Assembly: GCA_902363735.1 (NCBI GenBank)
Contig: CABJBA010000014.1
Location: 1-57,380 of the forward strand
Direction of reading: 5' to 3'
From: Clostridiaceae bacterium
GTDB taxonomy: Bacteria > Bacillota > Clostridia > Lachnospirales > Lachnospiraceae
DNA length: 57,380 nucleotides
The stretch's first letter is position 1. Each line of letters begins with the position of its first letter. A program made the position numbers and the translations under genes. Below, one piece after another: positions 27,601 through 37,211 of this stretch. Below the pieces are notes generated by a model. The model did not search any database. It was not told the DNA's origin and worked only from the letters and a program-made list of their open reading frames with translations.

Positions 27601-29097
27601 CTATGATAAATCATACAGTTTCCCGTACTTTTCCTTTAGGTACTGGATGAAATAATCCGGAGTAAAGTCTTCCCCTGTAATATCTTTTAATATCTGACGG
27701 CTGGTTTTCAGCTTTCCGAACCTATGGATGTTTTCCCGAAGGAATTCACATATGACTTCTACCTTTCCATTTTTAAGAAGGTCATTAAAATCCATCTCTT
27801 TTTTCATATGATTGTATATCTGAGCTCCAAAGGCATTTCCCAATGCATATGAGGGGAAATATCCGAACAGCCCCTGAGACCAGTGAATATCCTGAAGCAC
27901 TCCCTCTGAGGGGTTTTCCGGACGTATTCCTAAATATTCTTCGTATTTATCTGCCCATATTTCCGGAAGCTCTTCTAAATTAATATCTTCCTCCACAATC
28001 ATTTTCTCAATTTCATACCGAATCATAATGTGAAGGCTGTAAGTCAGTTCATCAGCCTCAATCCGGATCAGGCCCGGCTCCACCTTGTTAATTGCCTCCA
28101 CAAACTGTTCTCTGGAAACCTTTCCCAGCTGCTTTGGAAATAACTCCTGCAATTTCCCATATAAAGGCACCCAAAAAGCCGGACTGCGCCCGATGATATT
28201 TTCCAAAAAACGGGATTGGGATTCATGGACACCCATGGATGATCCCTGTCCTACGGTCGTCTGGGTCAAGTCATCAGAAACCCCCAGTTCATAAATTCCG
28301 TGACCGGCTTCATGGATGACAGAAAAGATAGAACTGTCCACATGATCTCCGTAATGGGTGGTAATTCTTACATCATGGTTGTGAAGGTTGGTGGTAAAGG
28401 GATGAGCGCTTTCAGCCAGCACTCCCTTTTTAAAATCAAAGCCCACATATTCCGCAAGAATTTTGGCTAGTTCTCTCTGTTTTTCCGGCTGATAATCACC
28501 CTTTAAAAAAGAAGTATCAATCGTTCTTCCCTTCTCCATGATCTCCTTTAACAAAGGTACGATTTCGTCCTTCAGCTTGCCGAAAAACTCATCCAGAAGT
28601 TCCATATTGAAGCCTTTTTCATTTTCATCCAGCATAATATCATATAGCTTTTGTCCATCTTTTTTGCGGTATGAAGCAAACTTTTTCTTAAAACCAATTA
28701 CTTTTTCAAGGGTGGGGGCAAAATCCTCAAATTTCCCATCCTTTCTTGCTTTTGCCCAGATTCTGGCAGATTCAACTATCAGCTGGGCATTTTCCCGGTA
28801 TTCATTTGCAGGAACGCACACCAATTCTTCTCTGGTTTGCCGCACCTCCTGGACAATAGCTGTCTCAGTGGCTGTCAGTCCGTCAGTCTTTTCACAGGCA
28901 GCAATGGCCTCTCCCATCTCATCACCTGTCATGGCGTTATAATACTCCTGGGAGAGAACTCCCACCACTCTTGACGTATAGGAACCGGCACTCTCCGGTG
29001 CAAGGGTTTCATTATCCCACTCAAACAGAATAAGGGCTGTCTGAAGGGCCATAGTTTTTTCCAGCAAAGCTGACAATGTTTCAAATGATTGATTCAT
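27601..29097 (-). CDS. Metallocarboxypeptidase, M32 (Taq) family
   Basis: A 498-residue zinc carboxypeptidase. The zinc site HEAGH (about residues 263-267) and the downstream Glu in ENIIGRSPAF (about 290-300) match the HEXXH...E pattern of M32. It acts in the cytoplasm (no signal peptide), trimming peptides from the C-terminus. The start at 29097 is preferred for its AAGGAG site about 10 bp upstream. Probably co-transcribed with cysK. Confidence 0.95.
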   Translation of the reverse strand: MNQSFETLSALLEKTMALQTALILFEWDNETLAPESAGSYTSRVVGVLSQEYYNAMTGDEMGEAIAACEKTDGLTATETAIVQEVRQTREELVCVPANEYRENAQLIVESARIWAKARKDGKFEDFAPTLEKVIGFKKKFASYRKKDGQKLYDIMLDENEKGFNMELLDEFFGKLKDEIVPLLKEIMEKGRTIDTSFLKGDYQPEKQRELAKILAEYVGFDFKKGVLAESAHPFTTNLHNHDVRITTHYGDHVDSSIFSVIHEAGHGIYELGVSDDLTQTTVGQGSSMGVHESQSRFLENIIGRSPAFWVPLYGKLQELFPKQLGKVSREQFVEAINKVEPGLIRIEADELTYSLHIMIRYEIEKMIVEEDINLEELPEIWADKYEEYLGIRPENPSEGVLQDIHWSQGLFGYFPSYALGNAFGAQIYNHMKKEMDFNDLLKNGKVEVICEFLRENIHRFGKLKTSRQILKDITGEDFTPDYFIQYLKEKYGKLYDLS

Positions 29098-29187
29098 AAT
29101 CTGTTTCTCCTTTTTCTCAATCGGAAAGGGACGCTCATACAGAGTGTCCCCAAACCCGGCCAAAAAATACTTTTGAAGAAAGTCCCC

Positions 29188-30264
29188 TTATTTCTCAGAA
29201 CCAAAAATAGAAGCTTCTTTTATATCAAGTTTTTTCAGCCATTCCCTGATCGTTTCTTCCTGATAGGATTCTGAGGAAAAATCCATCAGACTTATATCAA
29301 TTGAAATGTCCGTTTTCATAGTTGCTAAAGTCTTGGAGAGAAGAGCGGCCTTTTCACCACACAGCTCCTCTTCACTTTCCTTTGTCATGGCCTTATAAGG
29401 AGAACGGCTGATACCCAGCTCATTTTTCCAAAAATCCTGCAATTCCTTTAAGGATTTCTTATCCGCCTCAGCCTCATGAATAGAACGGTAGATTTCCTCC
29501 ACAGTTCCATATTCTCTCAAAAGGAGAGGTGCCGCACTGCTGACACCCTTAACTCCCGGAATATTATCAGAAGAATCTCCCTGAATTCCTTTTAAATCTG
29601 CAATCTGTTCCGGCCTGACGCCTTCCTCCCGAAGCACAGTGGCTGAAGTATATTCAAAAACTTTTTCCGGAAGATTGATATCTTTTTTGTTCACGCCGTA
29701 AAAAGAATAATACTTTTTATAAAGATCATCGGCCTTCTCCTGCTTAGTCTGAACCATCCAGGCGCGGACATTGTGCTCATCGTTCACCAGCTGAAGATAG
29801 TCATGGTCCTTTGTCATCAGAATAATGGAAGTCTCTTCCCTGAACTTCATAACCAGGCTTCCGGCATAATCATCTGCCTCATACCGCTCGCTTAATAGCA
29901 CCTGAAAGCCTGCGCTCTTAAGGATTTCTTCTATTAATATAAACTGATTAATAAGAGGTTCGGGAGTCACTCCTCTGGTCCCTTTGTATTCCGCATACAG
30001 TTCTCTCCGGAAGGTATCTCTGGTTTTATCAAACACAAAGGCAATATAATCCGGTTTCTGCTTTTTCATCAGAGAAACCACCATTTTCAGCATACCAAAG
30101 ATGGCATTGGTATAGGTGCCGTCCTTGGCGTGGAGGATTTTGTCATAATGCTTCTGTTTTTCTTCCTCTGTCTTTGCAAACATGATTTCTCTTGGTAAAA
30201 CTGCGTAATAGCAGGTTGACAGCATGGAAGAACCGTCAACTATTATGAATTTTCTTTCCGACAT
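29188..30264 (-). CDS. Stand-alone 5'-3' exonuclease (Pol I N-domain type)
   Basis: A 358-residue flap-type nuclease resembling the N-terminal 5'-3' exonuclease of DNA polymerase I. The acidic metal-binding clusters are visible: FIIVDGSS at the start, FVFDKTRDTFRRELYAEYKG (about 75-94), ERYEADDYAG (about 127-136), MTKDHDYLQL (about 151-160), and the helix-hairpin-helix region GDSSDNIPGVKGVS (about 231-244). GGAG lies 6 bp before the ATG at 30264. It follows the 77-residue gene by 15 bp, so it is in the macro-domain operon. Confidence 0.88.
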   Translation of the reverse strand: MSERKFIIVDGSSMLSTCYYAVLPREIMFAKTEEEKQKHYDKILHAKDGTYTNAIFGMLKMVVSLMKKQKPDYIAFVFDKTRDTFRRELYAEYKGTRGVTPEPLINQFILIEEILKSAGFQVLLSERYEADDYAGSLVMKFREETSIILMTKDHDYLQLVNDEHNVRAWMVQTKQEKADDLYKKYYSFYGVNKKDINLPEKVFEYTSATVLREEGVRPEQIADLKGIQGDSSDNIPGVKGVSSAAPLLLREYGTVEEIYRSIHEAEADKKSLKELQDFWKNELGISRSPYKAMTKESEEELCGEKAALLSKTLATMKTDISIDISLMDFSSESYQEETIREWLKKLDIKEASIFGSEK

Positions 30265-30279
30265 GCGTTTCTCCATTCT

Positions 30280-30513
30280 TCAAGTAAAGTAACTCTGCAA
30301 TTCTGCCTCATTTTTTGCACCCAGGCGTTTCATAATTTCTCTTTTTTCCTGGCCGGATAATCCTTTCCACAGCTTCTGGACTCTTGGATCTCCAAATCCT
30401 GCATAGGGAATTCCGTTTTTCTCGCATTCATAAGATGATAAATAATGATTGATGGCGCTCCATTCCACATAAAACGCATTGATGCTGCGGCTCAAAGAGC
30501 TTCCCTTGGCCAT
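30280..30513 (-). CDS. Small protein of unknown function
   Basis: A 77-residue soluble, Ser- and Lys-containing protein with GGGAGG 7-8 bp before its ATG. No family was recognised; the C-terminal half (WKGLSGQEKREIMKRLGAKN) looks helical. It lies between a macro-domain gene (26 bp upstream) and a flap-type nuclease (15 bp downstream), which suggests a common operon, possibly in nucleic-acid repair or ADP-ribose turnover. Confidence 0.72.
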   Translation of the reverse strand: MAKGSSLSRSINAFYVEWSAINHYLSSYECEKNGIPYAGFGDPRVQKLWKGLSGQEKREIMKRLGAKNEAELQSYFT

Positions 30514-30539
30514 GTCAAATCCTCCCTTTTACCTTTGGC

Positions 30540-31058
30540 TCACCGAACAGTTGAGGTTTCGTCCGCACTGCGTTTATTATTCCAGATCTGGACTTCTCCC
30601 TCGTAACCTTTAAAAACTTTCTCTAAAATCTCCTGTACGATTTCCCAATCCCCTCCTGCATTGCTGCAACCAATTTTATATGGAAAAGCTATTTTTTCCT
30701 GTTTATCCCGTACATCGGCAAAATCACGAATCTCCTGGACAGCCTGTTCCAGGGCCCTATAATCAGTATAAATTTTTTCTTTTCCATAATCGTCCTGTCC
30801 ATACAGGTTGGCAATCAAAAACCACCGTCCATCCAATTGGACCGGCTGTGCGGAAACACGTCCCAAAAGATTACTGGTTTTTCCGCCTGCCTGTTCCTGC
30901 CACTGCTTCGTCAGAAGCTTGTAGGTTTTTTCCACCTCCGGAAACAGCTTCCGGATCTGCCCATCAAGGCCTTTTTCAAATACCCCTTTGCAATTTACCT
31001 GATGGCAGATGATGTCCGCATCAGAGGTAAAAATATCCCCGTTATAATATTTCAACAT
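30540..31058 (-). CDS. Macro-domain protein (ADP-ribose binding)
   Basis: A 172-residue macro domain. The N-terminal GDIFTSDADIICHQVNCKG (about residues 7-25) is the ADP-ribose-binding strand-loop, and IGCSNAGGDWE (about 128-138) is the second phosphate loop. The HQVNCKG version resembles macro domains that remove ADP-ribose from targets. GGAGGG precedes the ATG. First gene of an operon with the 77-residue protein and the exonuclease. Confidence 0.88.
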   Translation of the reverse strand: MLKYYNGDIFTSDADIICHQVNCKGVFEKGLDGQIRKLFPEVEKTYKLLTKQWQEQAGGKTSNLLGRVSAQPVQLDGRWFLIANLYGQDDYGKEKIYTDYRALEQAVQEIRDFADVRDKQEKIAFPYKIGCSNAGGDWEIVQEILEKVFKGYEGEVQIWNNKRSADETSTVR

Positions 31059-31181
31059 GATCCACCCTCCAAATTTGTCTGTCTTAACGCACAGATACCA
31101 TTTACCTGTTCATTATAACCTGAATTTCCTGTTATTCCTAGCATCTTTATGAAGTTTTAAGATTTTTTCCCAGCCATGCAT

Positions 31182-31206
31182 AAAAGGAGCCTGATACGGC
31201 CCCTTT
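31182..31206 (-). terminator. Probable terminator of the NUDIX gene
   Basis: AAAGGGGCC and GGCTCCTTT form a 9-bp stem with one mismatch and a 6-nt loop, followed on the minus strand by TTATGC. The T-tract is poor. It separates the NUDIX gene from the macro-domain operon. Confidence 0.6.
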
Positions 31207-31214
31207 CCTATGCT

Positions 31215-31667
31215 TTAGAAATACTTCTTATTGCCCCACAAATTGCTCTTCTTTAAATCCAGATACTCATTGTACGCTTTTTCCAATATCTGCTTTTCAT
31301 TAGAAAACTTCAAAAGATGATACGCTTCGTGGAACTTGTAGTATCCCGAATCAATAAAATATTCTTCCCGTTGTGGTTTACTGTAATAGCTGTCGGCCAT
31401 CATGAGATACCAGTGCACATCCTTTTCGACCATATCCTGGGGCGTATTAAAAGAGTACTGGCTTTTACCAATGTACTTGATAATGGATGCACTGACTCCT
31501 GTCTCCTCTTTCACTTCCCGGAGCGCTGTCTCTTTATATTCTTCACCCGCTTCTACTGTTCCCTTCGGCAAAACCCAACCTTCATACTTGTTCTTGTAAT
31601 TCTTATATAAAACCAGAATTTTACCTCGAAAAATAACCACACCGCCACAGCTCGTTGCTTCTATCAT
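31215..31667 (-). CDS. NUDIX hydrolase
   Basis: A 150-residue NUDIX hydrolase with a complete Nudix box (about residues 36-58: G-x5-E-x7-REVKEETG). The start at 31667 follows GGAGG by 7 bp. It hydrolyses a nucleoside diphosphate linked to another moiety; similar small proteins act on diadenosine polyphosphates or oxidised nucleotides, but the substrate cannot be told. It is last in the block that runs down from ruvA. Confidence 0.9.
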   Translation of the reverse strand: MIEATSCGGVVIFRGKILVLYKNYKNKYEGWVLPKGTVEAGEEYKETALREVKEETGVSASIIKYIGKSQYSFNTPQDMVEKDVHWYLMMADSYYSKPQREEYFIDSGYYKFHEAYHLLKFSNEKQILEKAYNEYLDLKKSNLWGNKKYF

Positions 31668-31784
31668 TGCAATTCCTCCAGAGTGTAACCGTCTCTTCCC
31701 GCAGGAAGTCCGGTTTTGGTGTGTCTCACAGACTGGTTTTAGTATACCTCTTTTTGAACTCATATGCAATATTATTCTCTTTTC

Positions 31785-33209
31785 TTATCTGGAAAAATAT
31801 AAATCAAAAAGCGTTCTAGCAATAGGGGCGGCTGTCTGCCCACCTGAACCACCCTCTTCCACAATCACGCTGATCACGATCTGAGGTGCTTCTGCCGGAG
31901 CAAAGCCCACAAACCAGGCATGGGTTTCCTTATCCTTGTCAAATTCTGCTGAACCGGTTTTCCCTGCAGCAGTATAGGCATCCGTACGCAAAGCGGAGCC
32001 AGTCCCTTCTGTTACCACGGACCGCATCAGCTCTGTCAGGGCAGCAGATTCCCCGGCAGTCATCAAATTGCCAAAGGAATGAGGCATGAATTTTTTAATT
32101 ACATTTCCTCCTGAATTTTCCACATGATCAACCAGATACGGCTTCATCAGGGTTCCTCCATTGGCAATGGCAGCGGTAATCATAGCATTGTGAAGAGGGG
32201 TGATCTGAGTCTGTCCCTGTCCGATAGAAGTTTGCAAGACCTGCCATGTATCTGCTCCTGTGCCCATAATATAGGAGCTTTTGCTGTAAGCGATGGATAA
32301 GGGAAGGTCTGTATTAAAGAGAAGCTGGTCCGCCGTAGTTTTCAAGCCGGACGGATTCAGCAAAAGGCCCAGGCTTGCAAAGGCCCCATTACAGGAATTG
32401 GCAAAGGCTTGCTGCAGATTCTGATGACCATGAGCTGTTTCGTGATAGCATTTAATGGCATAATCTCCATTTTCATAAATTCCGTCACAGTCAAAAGTAT
32501 AATCCTTATAATGCTCTGGATTTTCTCTCATATATTCCAGGGCTGTTACCATCTTAAAGGTGGAACCAGGGGGGTAAAGCCCCTGGGCAGCACGGTTTAG
32601 CAATTGCCCTGAGGTATTCTCCTCAGACACCAGACCTGCCCAGTCAGCCTGTAAGGTATTAGGATTATAATCCGGTTTGGATACCATAGCAAGAATCTTT
32701 CCTGTCCCCGGCTCCATAACAACCACTGCTCCTTTTCTGTTTCCAAGGGCATCATAAGCTGCTCTCTGTAGATCCAGATCAATGGTTGAGATTACATGAT
32801 CTCCCTGGTTTTTTATGCCTGATACTTCATTGACAGCCTGTTCCATGAGATTGATATGACTGGTAAGAAGATAAAAATTTGACAACGCCTCCAGACCTGT
32901 CTTTCCGTTAGCCGAATATCCCACCACATGGGCAAACAGGGAATCATAAGGATAGACTCTGGTTTCCTTTCCCTCTCCATCCACCTCTGTACGGGCCAGC
33001 ACTCTGCCGTCGCTGCTGCGGATTTCTCCCCGCACCACCCGGCCTGCAAAGCTGTCCAGCCTGGAATTATAAGAATTGTTGATTACATTCTCGCTCCTGA
33101 CTAAAAGGAAATATCCAAAATATACTGCCAGACCTATAAACAGCCCTACAACACCATAGGTCAGCAGCAGAATATGACGGTTTGCCTTGGGGTTCTGATT
33201 AGCGTTCAT
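31785..33209 (-). CDS. Class B penicillin-binding protein (PbpA-like transpeptidase)
   Basis: A 474-residue peptidoglycan transpeptidase with an N-terminal membrane anchor (about 14-36), a short linker domain (about 45-150) and the transpeptidase domain. The Ser motif is PGSTFKM (about 213-219), the second motif NSCNG (about 268-272), and KTG occurs in AAGKTGSAE (about 412-420). The start at 33209 lies one base after the stop of the RodA/FtsW-like gene, with GGAAGAAGG just upstream. The pairing with a SEDS protein resembles the rodA-pbpA pairs of other Gram-positives. Confidence 0.93.
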   Translation of the reverse strand: MNANQNPKANRHILLLTYGVVGLFIGLAVYFGYFLLVRSENVINNSYNSRLDSFAGRVVRGEIRSSDGRVLARTEVDGEGKETRVYPYDSLFAHVVGYSANGKTGLEALSNFYLLTSHINLMEQAVNEVSGIKNQGDHVISTIDLDLQRAAYDALGNRKGAVVVMEPGTGKILAMVSKPDYNPNTLQADWAGLVSEENTSGQLLNRAAQGLYPPGSTFKMVTALEYMRENPEHYKDYTFDCDGIYENGDYAIKCYHETAHGHQNLQQAFANSCNGAFASLGLLLNPSGLKTTADQLLFNTDLPLSIAYSKSSYIMGTGADTWQVLQTSIGQGQTQITPLHNAMITAAIANGGTLMKPYLVDHVENSGGNVIKKFMPHSFGNLMTAGESAALTELMRSVVTEGTGSALRTDAYTAAGKTGSAEFDKDKETHAWFVGFAPAEAPQIVISVIVEEGGSGGQTAAPIARTLFDLYFSR

Positions 33210-33210
33210 G

Positions 33211-34524
33211 TTAGCCTTCTTCCTCTTCATTGCGCTTGAGTATATAAAGTCCCTGTAGTATGGCAAAAATAATAAATGTGCTTAAAATCGAACTTCCGCC
33301 GTAGCTGACAAAGGGAAGGGTTACTCCAGTGGAAGGGATAAATTTCGTAACCCCGCCTACGGTTAAAAACACCTGGATAATATAAATCATTCCAAGGCCA
33401 AATGCGATCAATTTATAAAAACTTGCCTGCATCTGGCTGGCAATCATCATAAACTGCAAAAAGCATCCCAGGCAGATGAGAAGAACGCATAAAGCAAAAA
33501 CACCTCCCAGTTCCTCTGAAATAGCAGAAAATATAAAATCCTTCTCAACCACCGGGATTTTACCCGGCATTCCCCGGTAAAGGCCCATTCCAAACCAGCC
33601 TCCCGTTCCAATGGCAAAAAGGGACTGAGTAATCTGATACCCTTTTCCTGCAATATCAGCCCAGGGATTTCTCCATGCCTCCACCCTGGTTCTTACGTGT
33701 CCGAACAAGGGATAAGCCAGCAAGGAAGCCAGCACACCGGCACCCAGACCCGTCATGAGATAACGCCATTTTCCCGTAGCCACAAACAGCATAAAAACAT
33801 AGACTAAGAAGAAAATAAAGGCACTTCCAAGATCTCTGGAGGCCACAAGAATGAGCACATGAACAGCCGCAACCGCACTGACCGTCATTATCGTGGAGAA
33901 ACTGACAGATCGGTAAAACATGGTGGCAATAAAAAAAACATAACTGATTTTCACAAATTCTGATGGCTGAAAGGAGTATCCGCCTATATTAAGGGAAAGC
34001 TGAGCACCATAGCTATTGGTCCCAATCACGCACACCGCTCCTAAGAGAAGGATTCCTCCCGCCCCATAAACCCAGGGAATCTTGCTGAGCTGCCACACCC
34101 GGTCAACAATAAAGGGGATAATCCATGTAACCAGAGCTGCGGCCACCACCACCAGAAACTGCCTGGCAGCCCGTTCAAAGGAAAGCCTGGTGAGCATAAT
34201 AAAGCCTACGGTAAGAAGCATACACATATTATTGACTAAAAGCCTGGACACATTCCTGTAAAACAGCCGGTAAAGCAGCAGATAGGCAACAAAAAATACA
34301 GCCTGAGCCAAATAAAAAACCAGAGTCCTCTCATCCCCCGTCTCCAGCCATATAATCACATAAGCCAGAGCGTGAATGAGAAACATTACTTTATTCTGAC
34401 GTCCGCAGACTTTTTTTTGTTTGGTCTCGTCATGAAATGAAAAAAAACGAAAATTCAAATATGTGTAGAATGCAATCAGCAGTATCATCAGATACCTGGA
34501 TGCATCAATCATTAAATTAATCAT
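33211..34524 (-). CDS. SEDS-family glycosyltransferase (FtsW/RodA/SpoVE)
   Basis: A 437-residue multi-pass membrane protein that polymerises lipid II into glycan strands with a partner class B PBP. Conserved SEDS blocks include GGYSFQPSEFVKISYVFF (about 185-202), the region around GKGYQITQSLFAIGTGGWFG (about 290-309) and GVTLPFVSYGGSSILS near the C-terminus. It lies 7 bp after the U32 gene and 1 bp before the PBP gene, so it is tightly co-expressed. Elongation, division or sporulation roles cannot be separated from sequence alone. Confidence 0.93.
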   Translation of the reverse strand: MINLMIDASRYLMILLIAFYTYLNFRFFSFHDETKQKKVCGRQNKVMFLIHALAYVIIWLETGDERTLVFYLAQAVFFVAYLLLYRLFYRNVSRLLVNNMCMLLTVGFIMLTRLSFERAARQFLVVVAAALVTWIIPFIVDRVWQLSKIPWVYGAGGILLLGAVCVIGTNSYGAQLSLNIGGYSFQPSEFVKISYVFFIATMFYRSVSFSTIMTVSAVAAVHVLILVASRDLGSAFIFFLVYVFMLFVATGKWRYLMTGLGAGVLASLLAYPLFGHVRTRVEAWRNPWADIAGKGYQITQSLFAIGTGGWFGMGLYRGMPGKIPVVEKDFIFSAISEELGGVFALCVLLICLGCFLQFMMIASQMQASFYKLIAFGLGMIYIIQVFLTVGGVTKFIPSTGVTLPFVSYGGSSILSTFIIFAILQGLYILKRNEEEEG

Positions 34525-34531
34525 ACAGCAC

Positions 34532-36739
34532 CTACTCTACGCCTCGTTTGAAATGACCTCTTGTAAACTCCTTGTAGGGAAGTTCTGCTTCCTGCCCATA
34601 AAGCATTTTTTTTGCAAAGCACCGGATCACCGCTTTCGTTTCTTCCCTGCTCTCTATGGTAAATTGCAGGCGAAGGGAGGAGGGCGAAAGTCTTCCTACC
34701 TCTTCCTCAAGTCCCAAAAGAGATAAGGGAGCTGAATTATAGATGGTGTTATAGCAGAAAGCACAATGATTTTTCACCGGAAATTCCTTCCCCAGTCTGT
34801 CCTTTAAGGTCAGTATCATGGGAGTTCCATCACATTGTACAGTCCCCTGATGGAGACATTGGGCTGTCACCATCATAGGAAGACGGCCGTATGCCAGAAG
34901 TTCTCCCTTGACTTTAAGCTTCCCCAATTCCCGGCTGTTTAATTCTACCGGCCATGTCAGTTTCTCTGCTCCCAGCTCAAGAAAAGCATTCTGAGCCTGC
35001 TGGTTCAGTCCATACACCCCAAAATCAAACATAAATGGGCCCTTAATTCCTTTGGATCTTAAATACTCCGGTTCCTCCATGGAACGAATCAGATAACCGT
35101 CAAATCCAGCCGATTTCAGTTGTTTTAAATGTCTGTCAAAAAAGTTCTCCGCTAAACTGCGAAAAATATGAGGCATGGTAATCATGCACTCTTTTCTGTT
35201 ATGATGGCATAAATCCACAAAGGATTTCCATTCTCCAGGAGGGAATGAACCTCCGTCTATATAAATCCGGTCCACATCCGGCTCTTCCAAGACAACCTCC
35301 AGACAGTCCGGACGCTCCAGGGAAACTGTCAGCTTAGTGTTATGGAAAGCTGCATTTTCAATTTTATTCTTGCTGTTTTTTTCTCCGCTCTGCAAAGTAT
35401 CAATGACTTGTCCATTTTTCTCCTGGGGGGAGCGGATAAAGTCAGCCAATATTACTTTTTCAAGCTCTTCCAGCCCTCTTCTGCGCAGGTCATTAAGACC
35501 TTGAACCGGGAGAAAAATCCCTCCCTTTATGTGAATATCCAGACTTTCAAAATAAAAGGGCGTATTTCCTGTTTTATCAAGCTGCTTTTTTATCTTTTCC
35601 TCCGTCAATGGCTGGTTCTGGGCTGTCTGCACCGTTTCGCCCATAACAGTGACGATTTTCCCCTGGCTCTCCAGAGTAAAGCACGCCTCTTGTCCTTCCT
35701 CCAGAAATGCCGTTCCTGTCACCGGTTCCTGAAGCTGTTTTTCCACAAAATTCTGATCCAGATCGTCAAACAACTGTTGATTCCCCTCCCGAAAAGCAGG
35801 TTTTTCCTTCCAGACCACCATATCCCTTCCATTGTGACGCTTATAATATCCATCGGTCTGGCCGCCCCTGTCAAAGAGATCCAGAAGGGTCTTTCGGTCA
35901 CGCTCGTCAACACGGTATCCCTGGCCACCTTTTTCAAGGTAAAGGTCTGCATATTTACGGTAAATAGAGGTCACTCCGGCGGTATATCTGGGACTTTTCA
36001 TCCTTCCTTCGATTTTCATTGAGTAGATTCCAGCTTCAATCATGTCCGGAATAAAATCAAGAGTGGATAAGTCCTTCAGGCTGAGGCAGTAGGGCTCTGC
36101 CTTCTTTCCCATATTCTGGCCTTCCTGCCTCACCTCATAAGGCAAACGACAGGGCTGGGCACACCTTCCTCTGTTTCCGCTGCGCCCTCCAATGAGACTG
36201 CTAAATAAACACTGACCGGAATAACAGTAGCATAAAGCACCGTGAACAAAGCTTTCTATCTCTACATCTACCTTATCATGAATCTGTTCGATTTCTTTTA
36301 AGGATAACTCTCTTGCCGTAACCACCCGCTCTGCTCCCAATTTTTTTAAAAGGGCAGCACCGTAAACTCCGGTAATGGTCATCTGAGTGCTTGCATGAAT
36401 AGGAAGGTCAGGAAACTGTTCCTTAAGAAATGATAAGACCCCCATATCCTGGACAATGGCCGCATCAAGTCCTCTCTCATAATAAGGAGCTATATAATCA
36501 TAAAGCTCCTTCATTTCCTGCTCTTTTACCAGAGTATTGACTGTCAAATACAGCCTGCGTCCATGGAGATGAACGTAGTCAATGGCATCTAAAAGCCTGT
36601 CCTGATCCGGGTTATCCGCAAAGGCTCTGGCTCCAAATTTGCTTCCGCCCATATAGACTGCATCAGCTCCTGCCGCAACCGCTGCCTTCATACTTTCAAA
36701 TGATCCTGCCGGAGCGAGGATTTCAACCTTTTTCTTCAC
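34532..36739 (-). CDS. U32 family peptidase-like protein (RlhA-type, DUF3656)
   Basis: A 735-residue U32 protein with an N-terminal TIM-barrel-like region (about 1-260) and a DUF3656-like middle (about 330-420). The cysteines in ALCYCYSGQCLFSS and GRCAQPCRLPYE (about residues 168-203), together with CAFCYN in the C-terminal region, likely bind an Fe-S cluster. The family includes E. coli RlhA, the 23S rRNA C2501 hydroxylase, so rRNA modification is the likely role despite the peptidase name. In the zapA-U32-SEDS-PBP operon. Confidence 0.88.
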   Translation of the reverse strand: MKKKVEILAPAGSFESMKAAVAAGADAVYMGGSKFGARAFADNPDQDRLLDAIDYVHLHGRRLYLTVNTLVKEQEMKELYDYIAPYYERGLDAAIVQDMGVLSFLKEQFPDLPIHASTQMTITGVYGAALLKKLGAERVVTARELSLKEIEQIHDKVDVEIESFVHGALCYCYSGQCLFSSLIGGRSGNRGRCAQPCRLPYEVRQEGQNMGKKAEPYCLSLKDLSTLDFIPDMIEAGIYSMKIEGRMKSPRYTAGVTSIYRKYADLYLEKGGQGYRVDERDRKTLLDLFDRGGQTDGYYKRHNGRDMVVWKEKPAFREGNQQLFDDLDQNFVEKQLQEPVTGTAFLEEGQEACFTLESQGKIVTVMGETVQTAQNQPLTEEKIKKQLDKTGNTPFYFESLDIHIKGGIFLPVQGLNDLRRRGLEELEKVILADFIRSPQEKNGQVIDTLQSGEKNSKNKIENAAFHNTKLTVSLERPDCLEVVLEEPDVDRIYIDGGSFPPGEWKSFVDLCHHNRKECMITMPHIFRSLAENFFDRHLKQLKSAGFDGYLIRSMEEPEYLRSKGIKGPFMFDFGVYGLNQQAQNAFLELGAEKLTWPVELNSRELGKLKVKGELLAYGRLPMMVTAQCLHQGTVQCDGTPMILTLKDRLGKEFPVKNHCAFCYNTIYNSAPLSLLGLEEEVGRLSPSSLRLQFTIESREETKAVIRCFAKKMLYGQEAELPYKEFTRGHFKRGVE

Positions 36740-36817
36740 CTGTGCCTCCTGTTTTACTGTTTATGGTAATGGGAAAAGAGAGGCTGCCCCAGTCTCTCCT
36801 GGACATCCCCTCCTGAT

Positions 36818-37186
36818 TCATTCTGTCATATGGGCCTTGGCAGACATCTTTCCATCCTCTGCTTCTTTTCTTGCAGCTTCAAGTTTCATCTGGGTTGCCA
36901 CCAGTTCATGTTTTAAGCTGTAAGTTTCCTTTTCCATCTCCGTCTTCTGCTGTTCCAGTACAGAGATCCGTTCTCTGGCCTTAAAGTAATCATCAGCCAT
37001 ATTCAATTCTATCATAACATTCTGGTATTCTGCGCTCTGCTTGGCGAAGCCTCCCTGACGCTTTAAAGTCAGAATCATCTCATTTACATATCCGGCAAGA
37101 CGCTGGATATAACCTTCATCTTCTTTTCCGGCTAAGGTATAGATCTTGCCATCTATCAAAACCTCCGTGTAGCGTTTGGAATCCAT
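36818..37186 (-). CDS. zapA: Cell division protein ZapA
   Basis: A 122-residue FtsZ-ring-stabilising protein. The N-terminal ZapA domain reads EVLIDGKIYTLAGKE (about 7-21) and is followed by a helical GYVNEMILTLKRQG segment; a C-terminal coiled coil (about 70-120) drives dimerisation. The start at 37186 follows GGGAGAG. It begins the zapA-U32-SEDS-PBP run downstream of ruvB, in a typical Lachnospiraceae order. Confidence 0.88.
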   Translation of the reverse strand: MDSKRYTEVLIDGKIYTLAGKEDEGYIQRLAGYVNEMILTLKRQGGFAKQSAEYQNVMIELNMADDYFKARERISVLEQQKTEMEKETYSLKHELVATQMKLEAARKEAEDGKMSAKAHMTE

Positions 37187-37211
37187 GTTTTTCTCTCTCC
37201 CTGTTAATGGT

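Noticed and set aside
35342..36022. 226-codon plus-strand frame inside the U32 gene
   Set aside because: Antisense to a conserved gene, with no start signal or homology.
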